A DNA stretch of 64,000 bases. Source: Pseudomonadales bacterium. GTDB lineage: Bacteria > Pseudomonadota > Gammaproteobacteria > Pseudomonadales > Azotimanducaceae. This document shows, one piece after another, positions 10,981-20,601 of the stretch. The notes below the pieces were generated by a model. The model did not search any database, was not told where the DNA came from, and worked only from the letters and a program-made list of their open reading frames with translations. A program made the position numbers and the translations under genes. The DNA lies in assembly GCA_019090615.1 (NCBI GenBank), contig JAHRVQ010000013.1:1-64000 (forward strand). Direction: 5' to 3'. Position 1 is the first letter of the stretch; each line of letters starts with the position of its first letter.

Positions 10981-12489
10981 CTAATCCTTTCTCATGGCAT
11001 TCATGAACATGAGTACGGGCACTGCAATAACAACCAAAAGAAAACAAGCAATAAAATATAATCGAAAATTTGAGGCCGTCAGGATACCGCCAGATTCGCT
11101 AGTTTCAACCTCCCCATCAGCAATCCGAAACATCACCCCAGAGTTCCCTAAATTTTCACGGCTTAACTTGTCGTAAAGCCCTGTTGAAATAACAAAGTAT
11201 GCCCGCAATTGCTCAATAATTTTGGGCATCTCAATATTAACCTGATGGGTGTAGCTTTCTCGTATAGCGTCAGTGGATGAACTCTTACCCGCCATAGACG
11301 CTAATATTTCTTTGATTCGAATAATTTCCGCATTTGCTTCGGCTATTTTATTTGAGGCATTCAGCAGCTCTGAGTTCAATTTTTGTCGATATTGGATATC
11401 AGCGCCAGAATCGGTTAACTCAACCAGTTTATCCAGAAAAGTTGTTTCAAACTGCGGCGTCATCGAGGCACCCGGAGACTGGCTCCGGGCAATCGTTTGC
11501 TGCGAACCAAATTGGACATAACCCGCATAAGCATCTTGAATGTTCTTTTTCTTATCCTTGAGCACCCCTATTTCTCTGTTCAATTCAATCAATTCGTTCT
11601 CAAAATACAGACTTACCAAAACTGGTTTTTTTGCCAGCCCGAGGGAGCGAACAGGATTTATAAGTGGCGCAACCTTATACCGCCTCATATCTGCAACGGA
11701 CTTTTCCAGATCAGGCAAGTTCATACCCGAATTGACGTCCACAACTACCAGTCCATTTGGCAAGGATTTTAACACCTCAATATTATTTTGTAACAGCCCA
11801 AGTCTATCCATCAACAATTCAAAAACTATTAAATAATCAATACTTTCAAACAGCCTGATATCTACTACCTTCTCAGAATAGATCTGCTCATCAAACCTGA
11901 TAACACCAATATCCTCAATCATATGTCTGGCCCATTCTTCTGGTATATCAAGTAGAATTTTGGCCATTAAATTAAAGGGGATGTCTCCTGTTTCGGTACT
12001 AGAGAACGATAGGCTAACAGCATCAGCTGAGGCCTTTCTAAGTTCACTACCCAACTGGTTTTGCAGTTCTTTTAACTCCACTGACTTAAGGTTTTTTTGC
12101 TCCATCTGAGACCTGTATCGAGCCAGAATAAAATCTCTGTCCGGTGTATAAGGCTGAACTGAAAAAGCCCCAACAAAGACTTTTCGGTCGATATATTCGC
12201 CTACATTATTCGCTTCAAAAACAGCATTCAATACTGCTGGCGCAATCATGTCGTTTACATTAAAAGGACTACCATTAGGGTATTGCCCTTTCTCAACACC
12301 ATTAAAAACCATGTTTAGCCGTGTCTGATAAGTATAAATCGTTGGCTTGGCGATATTGAACAATATTTGCATAGACCAATACGCTAAACTTGCTACAACT
12401 AATAAAACCAACAACCAAACTTTCGTATCAAGTACAAACCTGATAAGTTCTTTCAAATCAATTTCATCGTTAGCGCGGTCTTCACTCAT
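10981..12489 (-). CDS. Wzz-like polysaccharide co-polymerase (chain-length regulator) family protein
   Basis: 502 residues with a transmembrane segment at about 25-46 and a second close to the C-terminus (about 472-494), enclosing a large periplasmic domain with long helices (for example LNREIGVLKDKKKNIQ). This two-TM, coiled-coil architecture is that of Wzz/PCP proteins, which set O-antigen or capsule chain length together with a Wzy polymerase. The primary sequence is divergent and the usual Pro-rich motif before the second TM is not obvious, so the family call rests on architecture and location. In P. aeruginosa wzz also lies between ihfB and tRNA-Asn. No wzy, wzx or sugar genes are present next to it. 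Confidence 0.6.
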   Translation of the reverse strand: MSEDRANDEIDLKELIRFVLDTKVWLLVLLVVASLAYWSMQILFNIAKPTIYTYQTRLNMVFNGVEKGQYPNGSPFNVNDMIAPAVLNAVFEANNVGEYIDRKVFVGAFSVQPYTPDRDFILARYRSQMEQKNLKSVELKELQNQLGSELRKASADAVSLSFSSTETGDIPFNLMAKILLDIPEEWARHMIEDIGVIRFDEQIYSEKVVDIRLFESIDYLIVFELLMDRLGLLQNNIEVLKSLPNGLVVVDVNSGMNLPDLEKSVADMRRYKVAPLINPVRSLGLAKKPVLVSLYFENELIELNREIGVLKDKKKNIQDAYAGYVQFGSQQTIARSQSPGASMTPQFETTFLDKLVELTDSGADIQYRQKLNSELLNASNKIAEANAEIIRIKEILASMAGKSSSTDAIRESYTHQVNIEMPKIIEQLRAYFVISTGLYDKLSRENLGNSGVMFRIADGEVETSESGGILTASNFRLYFIACFLLVVIAVPVLMFMNAMRKD

Positions 12490-12539
12490 TCGTTCCCTGC
12501 CCCTAGCCTCTTATATTGGTACAGTATAAAATTAATTAC

Positions 12540-12566
12540 AAAAAAAAGCCCGTCTATTAGACGGGC
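12540..12566 (-). terminator. Rho-independent terminator after the ComEA-like gene
   Basis: On the minus strand GCCCGTCT-AAT-AGACGGGC forms a perfect eight-base-pair stem with a three-base loop, followed by eight T. It lies 86 bp past the ComEA-like stop and separates it from the Wzz-like gene. Confidence 0.92.
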
Positions 12567-12651
12567 AAGAGCACCTTGGGCAAATTGTTAATTATTTTGG
12601 TCGACTAAAATATTCTTCGGCAACGATTAATTAAAAAACTAACCAGAAAAT

Positions 12652-12939
12652 TCATTCGACAACAATTTTGTCGGCGTTTTTTTCAACAGTTCGCATACCA
12701 ATCCCCCGCACTGCGGACAATTCTTCAGCCGAATAAAAGCGTCCGTTGGCCTCTCGATAAGCAACAATCGCCTCAGCTCGGCTCAATCCAATGCCCGCCA
12801 AACTGGAAGCCATAGTTTCCGCATCATCGAGATTGATATTCACACGGCTCACCTCACCAATATCATCAGCAAAGACACCGCCCGCATAACTAAAGAGCAG
12901 ACTAACAATAAAAATAACAAATAGGTTATTCGCCTTCAT
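12652..12939 (-). CDS. Secreted helix-hairpin-helix protein, ComEA family
   Basis: 95 residues: an N-terminal signal peptide (about 1-24, ending YAGGVFA) followed by a single HhH module (VNINLDDAETMASSLAGIG ... LSAVRGIGMRTVEKN). ComEA proteins bind DNA in the periplasm during transformation; short one-domain versions in gammaproteobacteria are often of unproven function. AGGAG lies eight bases before the ATG. It stands alone with its own terminator. As I recall, P. aeruginosa has a similar small gene at the edge of its O-antigen cluster (near wbpM and tRNA-Asn), so its presence supports the synteny argument. Confidence 0.85.
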   Translation of the reverse strand: MKANNLFVIFIVSLLFSYAGGVFADDIGEVSRVNINLDDAETMASSLAGIGLSRAEAIVAYREANGRFYSAEELSAVRGIGMRTVEKNADKIVVE

Positions 12940-13218
12940 AATTCTTCTCCTGATTAAAGTGTTAAGATATGTTCATTTACCATAGAGGCTGCTGACCTCT
13001 CGGAACGAAATTTAACACTCTGCAGACAGCACTAAAGTAGGACAATGCTGCTCAGAAGAAGCGGACAACCGCTCGGCGCAACGTCAGCAAAAGATACCTG
13101 CCACGGGCCAAAGTCTTACGCGGGAACGAATCTTACACGGGAACGAATAGAGTGACGCCAGAGACCCTAGCCTACTATTTGACGGCGCAAGGCAACTGCC
13201 CTGACTAATTAAACTGGA

Positions 13219-14406
13219 CTACTCACCTTCAAGACCAAAGATCGGCTCGATAGACCCCCAGCGTTTACAACTAGGACAATGCCAACGCATTTTAGTACCG
13301 CCAAAGCCGCATCGTTGGCATCGATATGCGGCTTTATCCGCAATCAATGCTTCAGCAAAACTTTGCAAAATCAGTAAATTTTGCCTGGATACCCCACGCG
13401 CCTTGTCGATATGCAGGTCAATCAACTGGGTCAAACCTCTTACCGTCGGATTTAACTTAAGATGATTGGCAATGAACTTTGCGCCGGCCTCAGCATCTTG
13501 CTCAATTTCAATCAATTCCGCTATTACGAGCACTATAGAAATGGAAGAGGTTCGTTTTAGACATTGTAATAAATATTGTTTGAACACCTCACGATTAGCC
13601 CCGTCTATCGAGCCAGGCGCGGCATTTGCGCTGTAGGCCAGCTTCAACATATCGAGCGACTCAACGACATAAACAGCGTCCTGGTCATAGATCCTTCGCA
13701 AAACCCTGATAGCGTCAGAATAATTACCTAGTTCTAACTCTATCCTGCCTAACACCAAGCTCACCCGAGCGTTATTCGCATCATGACCAATTGCTTCACG
13801 AATCATTTCTCGAGACTGAGCTAACTTGCCGTGCTGCAAAAGGGATTCTGCCATTTCACAATAATAATGAGAAATAGCACTTTCATACTTTTCAGTGCCG
13901 TCACCAACAGCCAGAAACTGGCCCATTTCGATTGCACCCTGCCATTCTTTTTCTTGCTCGTATATCTCCAACATCAGCTTAAGACTTTCAGTTCTGACCC
14001 GTCCTGATTTCTGAATCAGCACCATCAGTAGACTTTCAGCTCGATCTAATAATCCAGCCAAAAGATAATCTCGCGCCAATTCAAGCTGGACATTCAACAC
14101 TGCATCTATTTCCAGCTTAGCTGTTGCGAGAATATTCTCGTGTACTACAACAGCCTTTTCGAGCTCACCTCTGCGACGCAATAAACTCCCTAAAGCAAGA
14201 TGAGTCTCCAACGTATCCCGAGTGACTTCGAGGTCTTCAACAAATGGTGTAACTGCCCGGTCGGGCATTTCATTTAACAGGTGACTCAAGCCTTGATAAT
14301 AATTAGACCCGACGGGTTTTAGCGACTTCAGTCGCTCACGGCGCCCGAGCCACCAACCAATACCAATCGCTAAGACGAGAAGTAGATATAAAGGCCAATT
14401 ATCCAA
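13219..14406 (-). CDS. lapB: Lipopolysaccharide assembly protein B
   Basis: Inner-membrane regulator of LPS synthesis that, in E. coli, links FtsH to LpxC degradation. The 395 residues contain an N-terminal membrane anchor (about 4-20, LYLLLVLAIGIGWWLG), then a series of TPR helices to about residue 350, then a rubredoxin-like zinc site with Cys363, Cys366, Cys377 and Cys380. Length matches E. coli YciM (389). lapA precedes it, so the usual lapAB pair is kept. The sequence between the lapA stop and the lapB start is about 146 bp and contains a short duplication (ataattgctgcag twice, near 14500-14530). Confidence 0.94.
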   Translation of the reverse strand: MDNWPLYLLLVLAIGIGWWLGRRERLKSLKPVGSNYYQGLSHLLNEMPDRAVTPFVEDLEVTRDTLETHLALGSLLRRRGELEKAVVVHENILATAKLEIDAVLNVQLELARDYLLAGLLDRAESLLMVLIQKSGRVRTESLKLMLEIYEQEKEWQGAIEMGQFLAVGDGTEKYESAISHYYCEMAESLLQHGKLAQSREMIREAIGHDANNARVSLVLGRIELELGNYSDAIRVLRRIYDQDAVYVVESLDMLKLAYSANAAPGSIDGANREVFKQYLLQCLKRTSSISIVLVIAELIEIEQDAEAGAKFIANHLKLNPTVRGLTQLIDLHIDKARGVSRQNLLILQSFAEALIADKAAYRCQRCGFGGTKMRWHCPSCKRWGSIEPIFGLEGE

Positions 14407-14552
14407 TAGTTCCCCAACCCTGGTGAAGCTTTCTCACATTGAATATAACGACTTACATGTCATTGCTTTTACACTTAAACACCAACAAAGTGCTTCTACT
14501 ATAATTGCTGCAGATATAATTGCTGCAGACATAATCAGCGTACCTAACCTAA

Positions 14553-14873
14553 CTAGCCTGTTTCGACCCCTGAATTACTTATACGCTGTTTCGCCTGAAC
14601 TTTATCCATCGCTAAATTGGTTTTAAGTAGTTGGCTCTTTACTTTTGCCGCATCTCTGCGCAAGCCAACATTGGTCCACATATTAACGAACGAAGCAAAC
14701 ACAACACCCAGAACGAAAGCACTAAGCACCCACAGCGTAACCGGTGCCTGAACAGTTGCATAACCAAAGAATACTAGCGACACATCGTCACTATTTTCAA
14801 TACCAAACCAGAAACACGATAAAGCAACCAGCACCAACACTGGATAAAACCCAAGCTTTTGCAAAAACCGCAT
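14553..14873 (-). CDS. lapA: Lipopolysaccharide assembly protein A domain protein
   Basis: Small inner-membrane partner of LapB. I start at the ATG of MRFLQKLGFYPVLVL (14873), preceded by GAGGG eight bases upstream; this gives 106 residues, close to E. coli YciS (102), while an upstream ATG at 14951 adds 26 residues of atypical sequence. Two hydrophobic segments (about 10-28 and 45-67) flank a short loop, and a basic helix (RRDAAKVKSQL) follows, as expected of the LapA domain. It lies between ihfB and lapB, the usual order in gammaproteobacteria. Confidence 0.9.
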   Translation of the reverse strand: MRFLQKLGFYPVLVLVALSCFWFGIENSDDVSLVFFGYATVQAPVTLWVLSAFVLGVVFASFVNMWTNVGLRRDAAKVKSQLLKTNLAMDKVQAKQRISNSGVETG

Positions 14874-15021
14874 TAATATGCCCTCTAAAAGCGCATTTAT
14901 TTTACTACTCCAGGTCATTTCCGTACAGAACCTGAGGTAATCCGACACCATTATTAGTGGCTATAAATAAGCTCATTCAGAAGAAACAAAATATCTAACT
15001 ACACAACACTAACGAGCAACG

Positions 15022-15060
15022 TAACCAAATAAACCAAATAAACCAAATAAACCAAATAAA
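15022..15060. repeat. Tandem 9-bp repeat (AACCAAATA), about four copies
   Basis: Four to five head-to-tail copies lie between ihfB and lapA, immediately after the ihfB terminator. The perfect periodicity suggests slipped-strand expansion. No function is evident. Confidence 0.9.
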
Positions 15061-15098
15061 AGGTAGAGCCAACCCGCTTAACGGTTCGACTCTACCTT
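15061..15098 (-). terminator. Putative terminator overlapping the 3' end of ihfB
   Basis: On the minus strand GGTAGAG...CTCTACC form a seven-base-pair stem enclosing AACC/GGTT, followed by TTTTATTT. The left arm lies inside the last codons and stop region of ihfB (stop 15078-15080). Confidence 0.7.
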
Positions 15099-15440
15099 CG
15101 TCTGTTCTGCCGGACTAGCGGTATCGATTCCCTGGCGCTGCATTTCAATCTCGGCAGCAAGGCTCTGATTAACACGGTCTTTCAATTCCTTACCCGGTTT
15201 AAAATGGGGAACAAATTTACCAGCCAACTCAACCTTCGCACCAGTTTTCGGATTTCGACCTTGTCGTGCCTCACGGTAATGAAGAGAAAAGCTGCCAAAC
15301 CCTCTAATTTCTATTCGTTCTCCATCAGACAATGCCAGCGTCATATGATCAAGGATCATTTTGACAGCCAGTTCAACGTCTTTCACAGACAACAGTTTCT
15401 GAGCAGCAGCTATTCTCTCAATTAATTCCGACTTGGTCAT
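15078..15440 (-). CDS. ihfB: Integration host factor subunit beta
   Basis: DNA-bending protein that works as a heterodimer with IhfA. The 120 residues include the conserved HU/IHF fold ([19 protein letters not shown], then [20 protein letters not shown] with the intercalating Pro region). E. coli IhfB has 94 residues; here about 25 extra polar residues follow (ending [14 protein letters not shown]). The tail overlaps the terminator hairpin. It is 12 bp downstream of rpsA, the conserved order, and likely co-transcribed with it. Confidence 0.95.
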   Translation of the reverse strand: MTKSELIERIAAAQKLLSVKDVELAVKMILDHMTLALSDGERIEIRGFGSFSLHYREARQGRNPKTGAKVELAGKFVPHFKPGKELKDRVNQSLAAEIEMQRQGIDTASPAEQTKVESNR

Positions 15441-15452
15441 AACAACAGGTAC

Positions 15453-17249
15453 CTATTCGGTCTTGGACCCTTGACCCATTTGTTGCTGCTGTTTGATCAG
15501 ATCTCCGATCGTAGTCGGGCTCACTTCAACGTCTCGCTCGCGATGCTCCTTCACAGCCTGTTCTTCATCAGCCATATCCTTGGCTTTGATTGATACGCCG
15601 AGGAGACGGTTCTTACGATCGATAGAAATGATTTTCACTTCGAGCTCATCACCTGCACTGAGTGAAGTACGCGCATCTTCAACTCGATCAAGACTGATTT
15701 CAGAAGCCTTCAGTATGCCCTCAACATCTTCTGCCAAAGTAATAATAGCCTGTTTGGCTTCTACTTCCCGAATAACACCTTTGACAATCGTATTGCGATC
15801 ATTGGTTGCCACATAACTGCTAAACGGGTCGTCTTCTAATTGTTTCAGTCCCAGAGAAATTCTTTCTCTTTCTGCGTCTATAGACAGAATAACTGTTTCA
15901 ATTTCATCACCTTTGGTAAAGCGTCTGACAGCCTGTTCACCCGGCTCATTCCATGAAATATCAGATAAATGTACCAGCCCGTCAATATTGCCATCGAGGC
16001 CAATAAATATACCAAAATCGGTGATCGACTTAATATAACCTTTGATTTTGTCGCCTTTGGCATGAAGTACCGCAAAGCCTTCCCAGGGGTTACCCTGACA
16101 CTGCTTGATCCCCAGACTGATTCGACGACGTTCTTCGTCGATATCCAGCACCATAACTTCAACCTGGTCGCCTACCTGCACCACTTTGCTTGGATGAATA
16201 TTGCGGTTAGTCCAATCCATTTCCGACACATGCACTAGCCCCTCTACACCTTCTTCTAGCTCAGCAAAGCAACCATAATCCGTCAAATTAGTGACTCTAG
16301 CTTCAGTGCGAGTACCCTCTGGATAACGTTTAGTAATTGCCACCCATGGATCTTCTCCGAGTTGCTTAAGCCCAAGAGAAACACGATTTCTTTCTCTATC
16401 AAATTTCAATACCTTAACGTCGATTTCATCACCTACGGCAACAATTTCACTAGGATGTTTAATACGTTTCCAGGCCATATCTGTAATGTGTAATAAACCA
16501 TCTACGCCGCCTAAATCCACAAACGCACCATAATCAGTCAGGTTTTTAACTATACCTTTAACGCTCTGGCCTTCCTGTAGGCTTTCTAGTAGCGCTTCAC
16601 GCTCGGCACTATTTTCTTCTTCCAGCACAGAACGGCGAGAAACCACAACATTATTACGCTTTTGATCCAGTTTAATAACTTTAAATTCTAATTCTTTGCC
16701 TTCCAGATGTTCTGTTTCCCGAAGCGGACGAACATCAACCAGTGATCCAGGCAGGAATGCCCTAACATCCCGAATCTCAACAGTGAATCCACCTTTAACT
16801 CGACCGCTGATGGTTCCCTTAATAACTTCCTGATCTTCATATACTTTTTCAAGCATCATCCAGCTTTCGGCTCGTTTCGCTTTTTCCCGCGACAAACGCG
16901 TTTCACCAAAACCATCGTCTACTGCATCCATAGCAACTTGAACAGTATCGCCAATGGCCACCTCAAGCTCACCAGCTTCATTATAAAATTGTGCCCGAGG
17001 AATAACGCCTTCCGACTTCAGACCGGCATGGACTGTTACCCATTCATTATCAATATCTACCACAAGGCCGGAAATAATGGAGCCCGACTTCATATCGATG
17101 GTTTTCAAACTTTCTTCAAATAAATCCGCAAAACTTTCCATTGTCTCAACGGCTGTCTCTGCTTCAGGCGGGTCTGCCAGGGGGTTTTCGTAATCAATAG
17201 CTTCTGAAGCTTCTATAGCTTCTGTAGTTTCTGTAGCTGAATCGCTCAT
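15453..17249 (-). CDS. rpsA: 30S ribosomal protein S1, with N-terminal extension
   Basis: mRNA-binding protein needed to recruit most mRNAs to the 30S subunit. Six S1 (OB-fold) repeats can be followed, for example [20 protein letters not shown] and [21 protein letters not shown] start at [11 protein letters not shown] (17249), which has CAGGA eight bases before the ATG, giving 598 residues. The canonical start [13 protein letters not shown] is the 37th residue and lacks a Shine-Dalgarno, so a 36-residue acidic N-terminal extension is likely; E. coli S1 has 557 residues. An upstream ATG (17279) would add ten more residues. Confidence 0.95.
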   Translation of the reverse strand: MSDSATETTEAIEASEAIDYENPLADPPEAETAVETMESFADLFEESLKTIDMKSGSIISGLVVDIDNEWVTVHAGLKSEGVIPRAQFYNEAGELEVAIGDTVQVAMDAVDDGFGETRLSREKAKRAESWMMLEKVYEDQEVIKGTISGRVKGGFTVEIRDVRAFLPGSLVDVRPLRETEHLEGKELEFKVIKLDQKRNNVVVSRRSVLEEENSAEREALLESLQEGQSVKGIVKNLTDYGAFVDLGGVDGLLHITDMAWKRIKHPSEIVAVGDEIDVKVLKFDRERNRVSLGLKQLGEDPWVAITKRYPEGTRTEARVTNLTDYGCFAELEEGVEGLVHVSEMDWTNRNIHPSKVVQVGDQVEVMVLDIDEERRRISLGIKQCQGNPWEGFAVLHAKGDKIKGYIKSITDFGIFIGLDGNIDGLVHLSDISWNEPGEQAVRRFTKGDEIETVILSIDAERERISLGLKQLEDDPFSSYVATNDRNTIVKGVIREVEAKQAIITLAEDVEGILKASEISLDRVEDARTSLSAGDELEVKIISIDRKNRLLGVSIKAKDMADEEQAVKEHRERDVEVSPTTIGDLIKQQQQMGQGSKTE

Positions 17250-17564
17250 AGTTAACGTCCTGAGTCCTAAGACTCTCAACCGCTTATCTGTTTTTGTCTG
17301 GATGAAATTATCCAGGCAACCAATGTCAGCGGGTCTGGTTAGTTTTAAGATGTCTTCATCAACATTGGCTAGATTGATGACCGCATCTGTATGCCAAGTA
17401 GCGTTATAGATTAAACACTACAGGTTTTCTTCAATATGGTCCTAAATACTATTCAAAATCTTTTGCCCAATTCCTTACAGGTACGCCCTGTCATCATTCT
17501 TTAACATTTCTTGTGGCTATTACTCATTCGCATTAAAGAGGGGCCACTGATTAAGACAACTGCT

Positions 17565-17634
17565 GTTATTTCTATCATTATTTCTATCGTTATTTCTATT
17601 GTAGCCTTGTTTGTCATTGCCTTGTTTGTCATTG
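17565..17634. repeat. Short tandem duplications in the rpsA-cmk spacer
   Basis: A TTATTTCTAT(C/T) unit is repeated three times, followed by two exact copies of a 15-bp unit (CCTTGTTTGTCATTG, 17605-17619 and 17620-17634). The whole rpsA-cmk spacer (17250-17691) is gene-free and otherwise featureless. Confidence 0.88.
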
Positions 17635-17691
17635 GCCAATTTATATAACATATAAATTTGTGAGCACCTGGGATTCTTTATTTCAACTTTT

Positions 17692-18381
17692 TTATTTCAA
17701 CTTTTGTCGCGCCAAGGCAAGCACTTGTGCAAACACCTGGTCTAAACTGAGTCCAGTGCTATCGATGGTTATAGCATCCTCAGCAGCCTTCAGCGGAGCA
17801 ATTTTGCGGTTCATATCCCGCTCATCTCTTTCTTGTATGCTCAATAAAAGGTCGTGCAGACTAACACCAATATCCTTATCTATCAACTGCTTATAGCGCC
17901 TTTCAGCCCTCGCTTCAGCACTGGCGGTCAAGAATATTTTAAGCGTAGCAGTTGGGAAAACGACCGTCCCCATATCTCGGCCATCCGCGATAAGCCCTGG
18001 CATCTGTCGAAAATCATACTGCAATTCATGGATCGCCTCCCTTACTTGCGGCAATGCCGCAACAATGGATGCGTCTACACCAGCTTTATCACTGCGTATA
18101 GCCTGGGTGACGTCTTGCGATTCCAGCAGCACAGATAAAGGCTGCTCGTGATCATCAATGGGAATAAATTCGATCTTCATATTACTGGCGACAGCGACTA
18201 ATTCGGCCTCAGCAGTAAGCGCTATTCCAGCCTTTTCGGCAGCAAGGCCAATTAATCGATAAAGCGCTCCACTATCCAGGATATTAAACCCCAAAGTTTT
18301 ACCCAACCGATGCGTAACGGCACCTTTACCTGAACCGCCCGGTCCATCAATTGTAATAACCGGTATCGATACCTGATTCAT
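17692..18381 (-). CDS. cmk: Cytidylate kinase
   Basis: Phosphorylates CMP and dCMP with ATP for nucleotide recycling. Starting at MNQVSIPVITIDG (18381) gives 229 residues (E. coli 227) with the P-loop GPGGSGKG at 13-20, directly after the first strand as in the family. Downstream motifs ADGRDMGTVVFP and the LID region RDERDMNRKIAPL are intact. Upstream in-frame codons (to 18432) would only add a non-conserved leader. It precedes rpsA, the usual order, but the aroA or TyrA-AroA reading frame that usually precedes cmk in Pseudomonas is absent. Confidence 0.96.
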   Translation of the reverse strand: MNQVSIPVITIDGPGGSGKGAVTHRLGKTLGFNILDSGALYRLIGLAAEKAGIALTAEAELVAVASNMKIEFIPIDDHEQPLSVLLESQDVTQAIRSDKAGVDASIVAALPQVREAIHELQYDFRQMPGLIADGRDMGTVVFPTATLKIFLTASAEARAERRYKQLIDKDIGVSLHDLLLSIQERDERDMNRKIAPLKAAEDAITIDSTGLSLDQVFAQVLALARQKLK

Positions 18382-18545
18382 TCTCTTGGTCACCTCGTTG
18401 CATTTAAATGGCATAGGTATGGCACTCAGCAAATACCGGTAAAAACCACATCAAACAATCCACATGATCTTCTAATATAAAGGCTTCTAGTATAAGCGCT
18501 TCGGTTACAAAAGCGTTGGCAGGATTGGCCAACTATTAATCCTGT

Positions 18546-19448
18546 TTAATCTGATTGATTGAGCAATTGACCAAAATGGTCTCTGGCAAACTTTGCCCGC
18601 TCTAGCAAAGTGAAAAGGTCATCAGTTTTGTCTGCTTCAATCAGCAACTTTAATTCCGCCAGCTTATCCAGATAACGATCCAGCACTGCCAACAAAGGCT
18701 GTTTATTGGAATGGAAAATGTCTCTCCACATAGTAGGGTCGGACGCGGCAATACGCGAAAAATCGCGCAGCCCACCTGCCGCATAATCAAATATTTCCAG
18801 GCTATCCCCTTGTTGCGACAAGGTGTCAATTAACCCATAGGCTAATAAGTGTGGTAGATGGCTCGTCTGAGCCAATATTTGATCGTGATGCAATATACTC
18901 AACTTGCTAACATTGGCACCCATCTGCTGCCATAGTCGCGAAACTTTATCTACAGCCAGACAGTCAGTATTATCTACTGGGGTTAAAATCACTTTATGGT
19001 TTCGAAATAGCTGAGGGTCACTGGCAGCGACACCATGCTTTTCAGAACCAGCAATGGGATGGCCAGGTACAAAATTATCAGGCAGTTTACCGGCCACATT
19101 TTCTGCCAACGCTAGCACTTCCTGCTTGACGCTGGCAACATCAGTAATAATGACCTCTGGGTGATCAAATAAGGGCCTCAAAGACTGAAAAACCTCTGCC
19201 ATTGCCAGCACTGGCACCGCCACGATAATTAGATCGGCGCCTTTGACAACTTCTGCCACACTATCTGCTACTCGATCAATGACCTGCATTGACAGGCCAA
19301 GCTTGAGATTTTCCTTGTTTGTATCATAGGCTGCAACCGACAATCCACGCGCGGTCAACGCTGCAGCCATTGATCCGCCAATCAAACCCAATCCTATAAC
19401 CGCAACATTGTTAAACTCAGGTTCTGTCAGAGTTGACATAGTTGACAT
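18546..19448 (-). CDS. tyrA: Prephenate dehydrogenase
   Basis: NAD-dependent oxidation of prephenate (or arogenate) for tyrosine synthesis. 300 residues: Rossmann motif VIGLGLIGGSMA near residue 17, then the conserved GHPIAGSEKHG substrate segment and the helical dimerisation domain. It lacks a chorismate mutase domain (unlike E. coli TyrA) and lacks the C-terminal AroA (EPSP synthase) domain fused to it in Pseudomonas. The start is MSTMSTLTE; the codons sit in a duplicated GTTGACATA motif. The hisC stop is four bases upstream, so the genes are probably translationally linked. Confidence 0.93.
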   Translation of the reverse strand: MSTMSTLTEPEFNNVAVIGLGLIGGSMAAALTARGLSVAAYDTNKENLKLGLSMQVIDRVADSVAEVVKGADLIIVAVPVLAMAEVFQSLRPLFDHPEVIITDVASVKQEVLALAENVAGKLPDNFVPGHPIAGSEKHGVAASDPQLFRNHKVILTPVDNTDCLAVDKVSRLWQQMGANVSKLSILHHDQILAQTSHLPHLLAYGLIDTLSQQGDSLEIFDYAAGGLRDFSRIAASDPTMWRDIFHSNKQPLLAVLDRYLDKLAELKLLIEADKTDDLFTLLERAKFARDHFGQLLNQSD

Positions 19449-19452
19449 AGTT

Positions 19453-20553
19453 TTAGCCCGAAACCTTTTTTAACGCTTCTATTAGACGGACATTCTCATC
19501 TGGCAAACCAATCGTAATACGCAAGTGATTAGGCAGCTGGTAAACGCCAATAGGTCTAACAATAATACCCAGCCGCAGAAGCGCCTCATAAACAGGCTGC
19601 GCATCTTTACCAAAATCCACCGTCAAGAAGTTACCGGCAGAGGGAATGTAACCTAATCCCAACGCGTTACAGGCGTTCATTAACCGTGAGATCTCAGCCT
19701 TATTCATTGCCACTGATCGCCTAACATGGTCCTGATCATCTAAGGCCAATTCGGCAGCGACCAACGACATAGCATTAACATTAAAAGGCTGTCTGATTCG
19801 GTTCATCAAATCAGCAATATCTGGATGGCTAACTGCATAACCCAACCTTAATGATGCCAACCCGTAGGCCTTGGAAAAAGTTCTGGTAACGATGAGATTA
19901 GGATATTTTTTACTCAACTCGATGCCATCTGGATAACCAGCCTGATCAACATATTCAAAATAGGCCTCATCGAGAACAACCAATATATCATCCCGCAAGT
20001 GATCCATAAATTGCGTAAGGGCGGTATTGTCCACCCAGGTACCCGTGGGGTTATTGGGATTCGCTATAAAAATCATCCGCGTGTTAGCCGAAACCTGAGC
20101 CAATGTGGCAACAAGATCCTGACAATAGTCTTTCGCAGGCACGACCCGCAACTCGGCGCCAATGGCTTTTGCAGCCAGCGGATATACAACAAAAGCATGT
20201 TGGGAAACGATGGCTTCATTGCCTGGCTTTAGAAAAACCCTGGCCATTAACTCCAGGACATCATTGGAGCCGTTACCGATCGTTAAACAATCAGCATCAA
20301 CCTCTAAAAATTCAGCCAACTTACTTTTTAAGGTATAGGCACTGCCATCTGGGTATCGCGCTAATTCGGGCATTTTATTTATCAGGCCCGCCATAACTGC
20401 CTGACTGGCACCGAGTGGGTTTTCATTGCTTGCTAACTTGATAATATTCTGCAAGCCTAATTCACGCTCCAATTCCTCAACAGGTTTACCCGGCTGATAG
20501 GGCTCTAGTGCTTGAATACCTGCTGGAGCTAGAGAAATGAAATCCTGAAACAT
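19453..20553 (-). CDS. hisC: Histidinol-phosphate aminotransferase (HisC2 type)
   Basis: Class II PLP aminotransferase; in this gene context (pheA-hisC-tyrA) the HisC2 type probably serves both histidine and aromatic amino acid synthesis. 366 residues. Recognisable features: ASNENPLGAS substrate loop, NPNNPTGTW, the DEAYFEY segment and the PLP-lysine motif TFSKAYGLASLRLGYA. It lies 48 bp downstream of pheA and four bases upstream of tyrA. Confidence 0.94.
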   Translation of the reverse strand: MFQDFISLAPAGIQALEPYQPGKPVEELERELGLQNIIKLASNENPLGASQAVMAGLINKMPELARYPDGSAYTLKSKLAEFLEVDADCLTIGNGSNDVLELMARVFLKPGNEAIVSQHAFVVYPLAAKAIGAELRVVPAKDYCQDLVATLAQVSANTRMIFIANPNNPTGTWVDNTALTQFMDHLRDDILVVLDEAYFEYVDQAGYPDGIELSKKYPNLIVTRTFSKAYGLASLRLGYAVSHPDIADLMNRIRQPFNVNAMSLVAAELALDDQDHVRRSVAMNKAEISRLMNACNALGLGYIPSAGNFLTVDFGKDAQPVYEALLRLGIIVRPIGVYQLPNHLRITIGLPDENVRLIEALKKVSG

Positions 20554-20601
20554 GTTTTTTCACCTGCTAAATCAATAAAATAAAGGCAGCCCAACTGGTC
20601 T

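Noticed and set aside
14423-14626. Small plus-strand ORF between lapA and lapB.
   Set aside because: It overlaps the lapA 3' end antisense and has no Shine-Dalgarno or family features.
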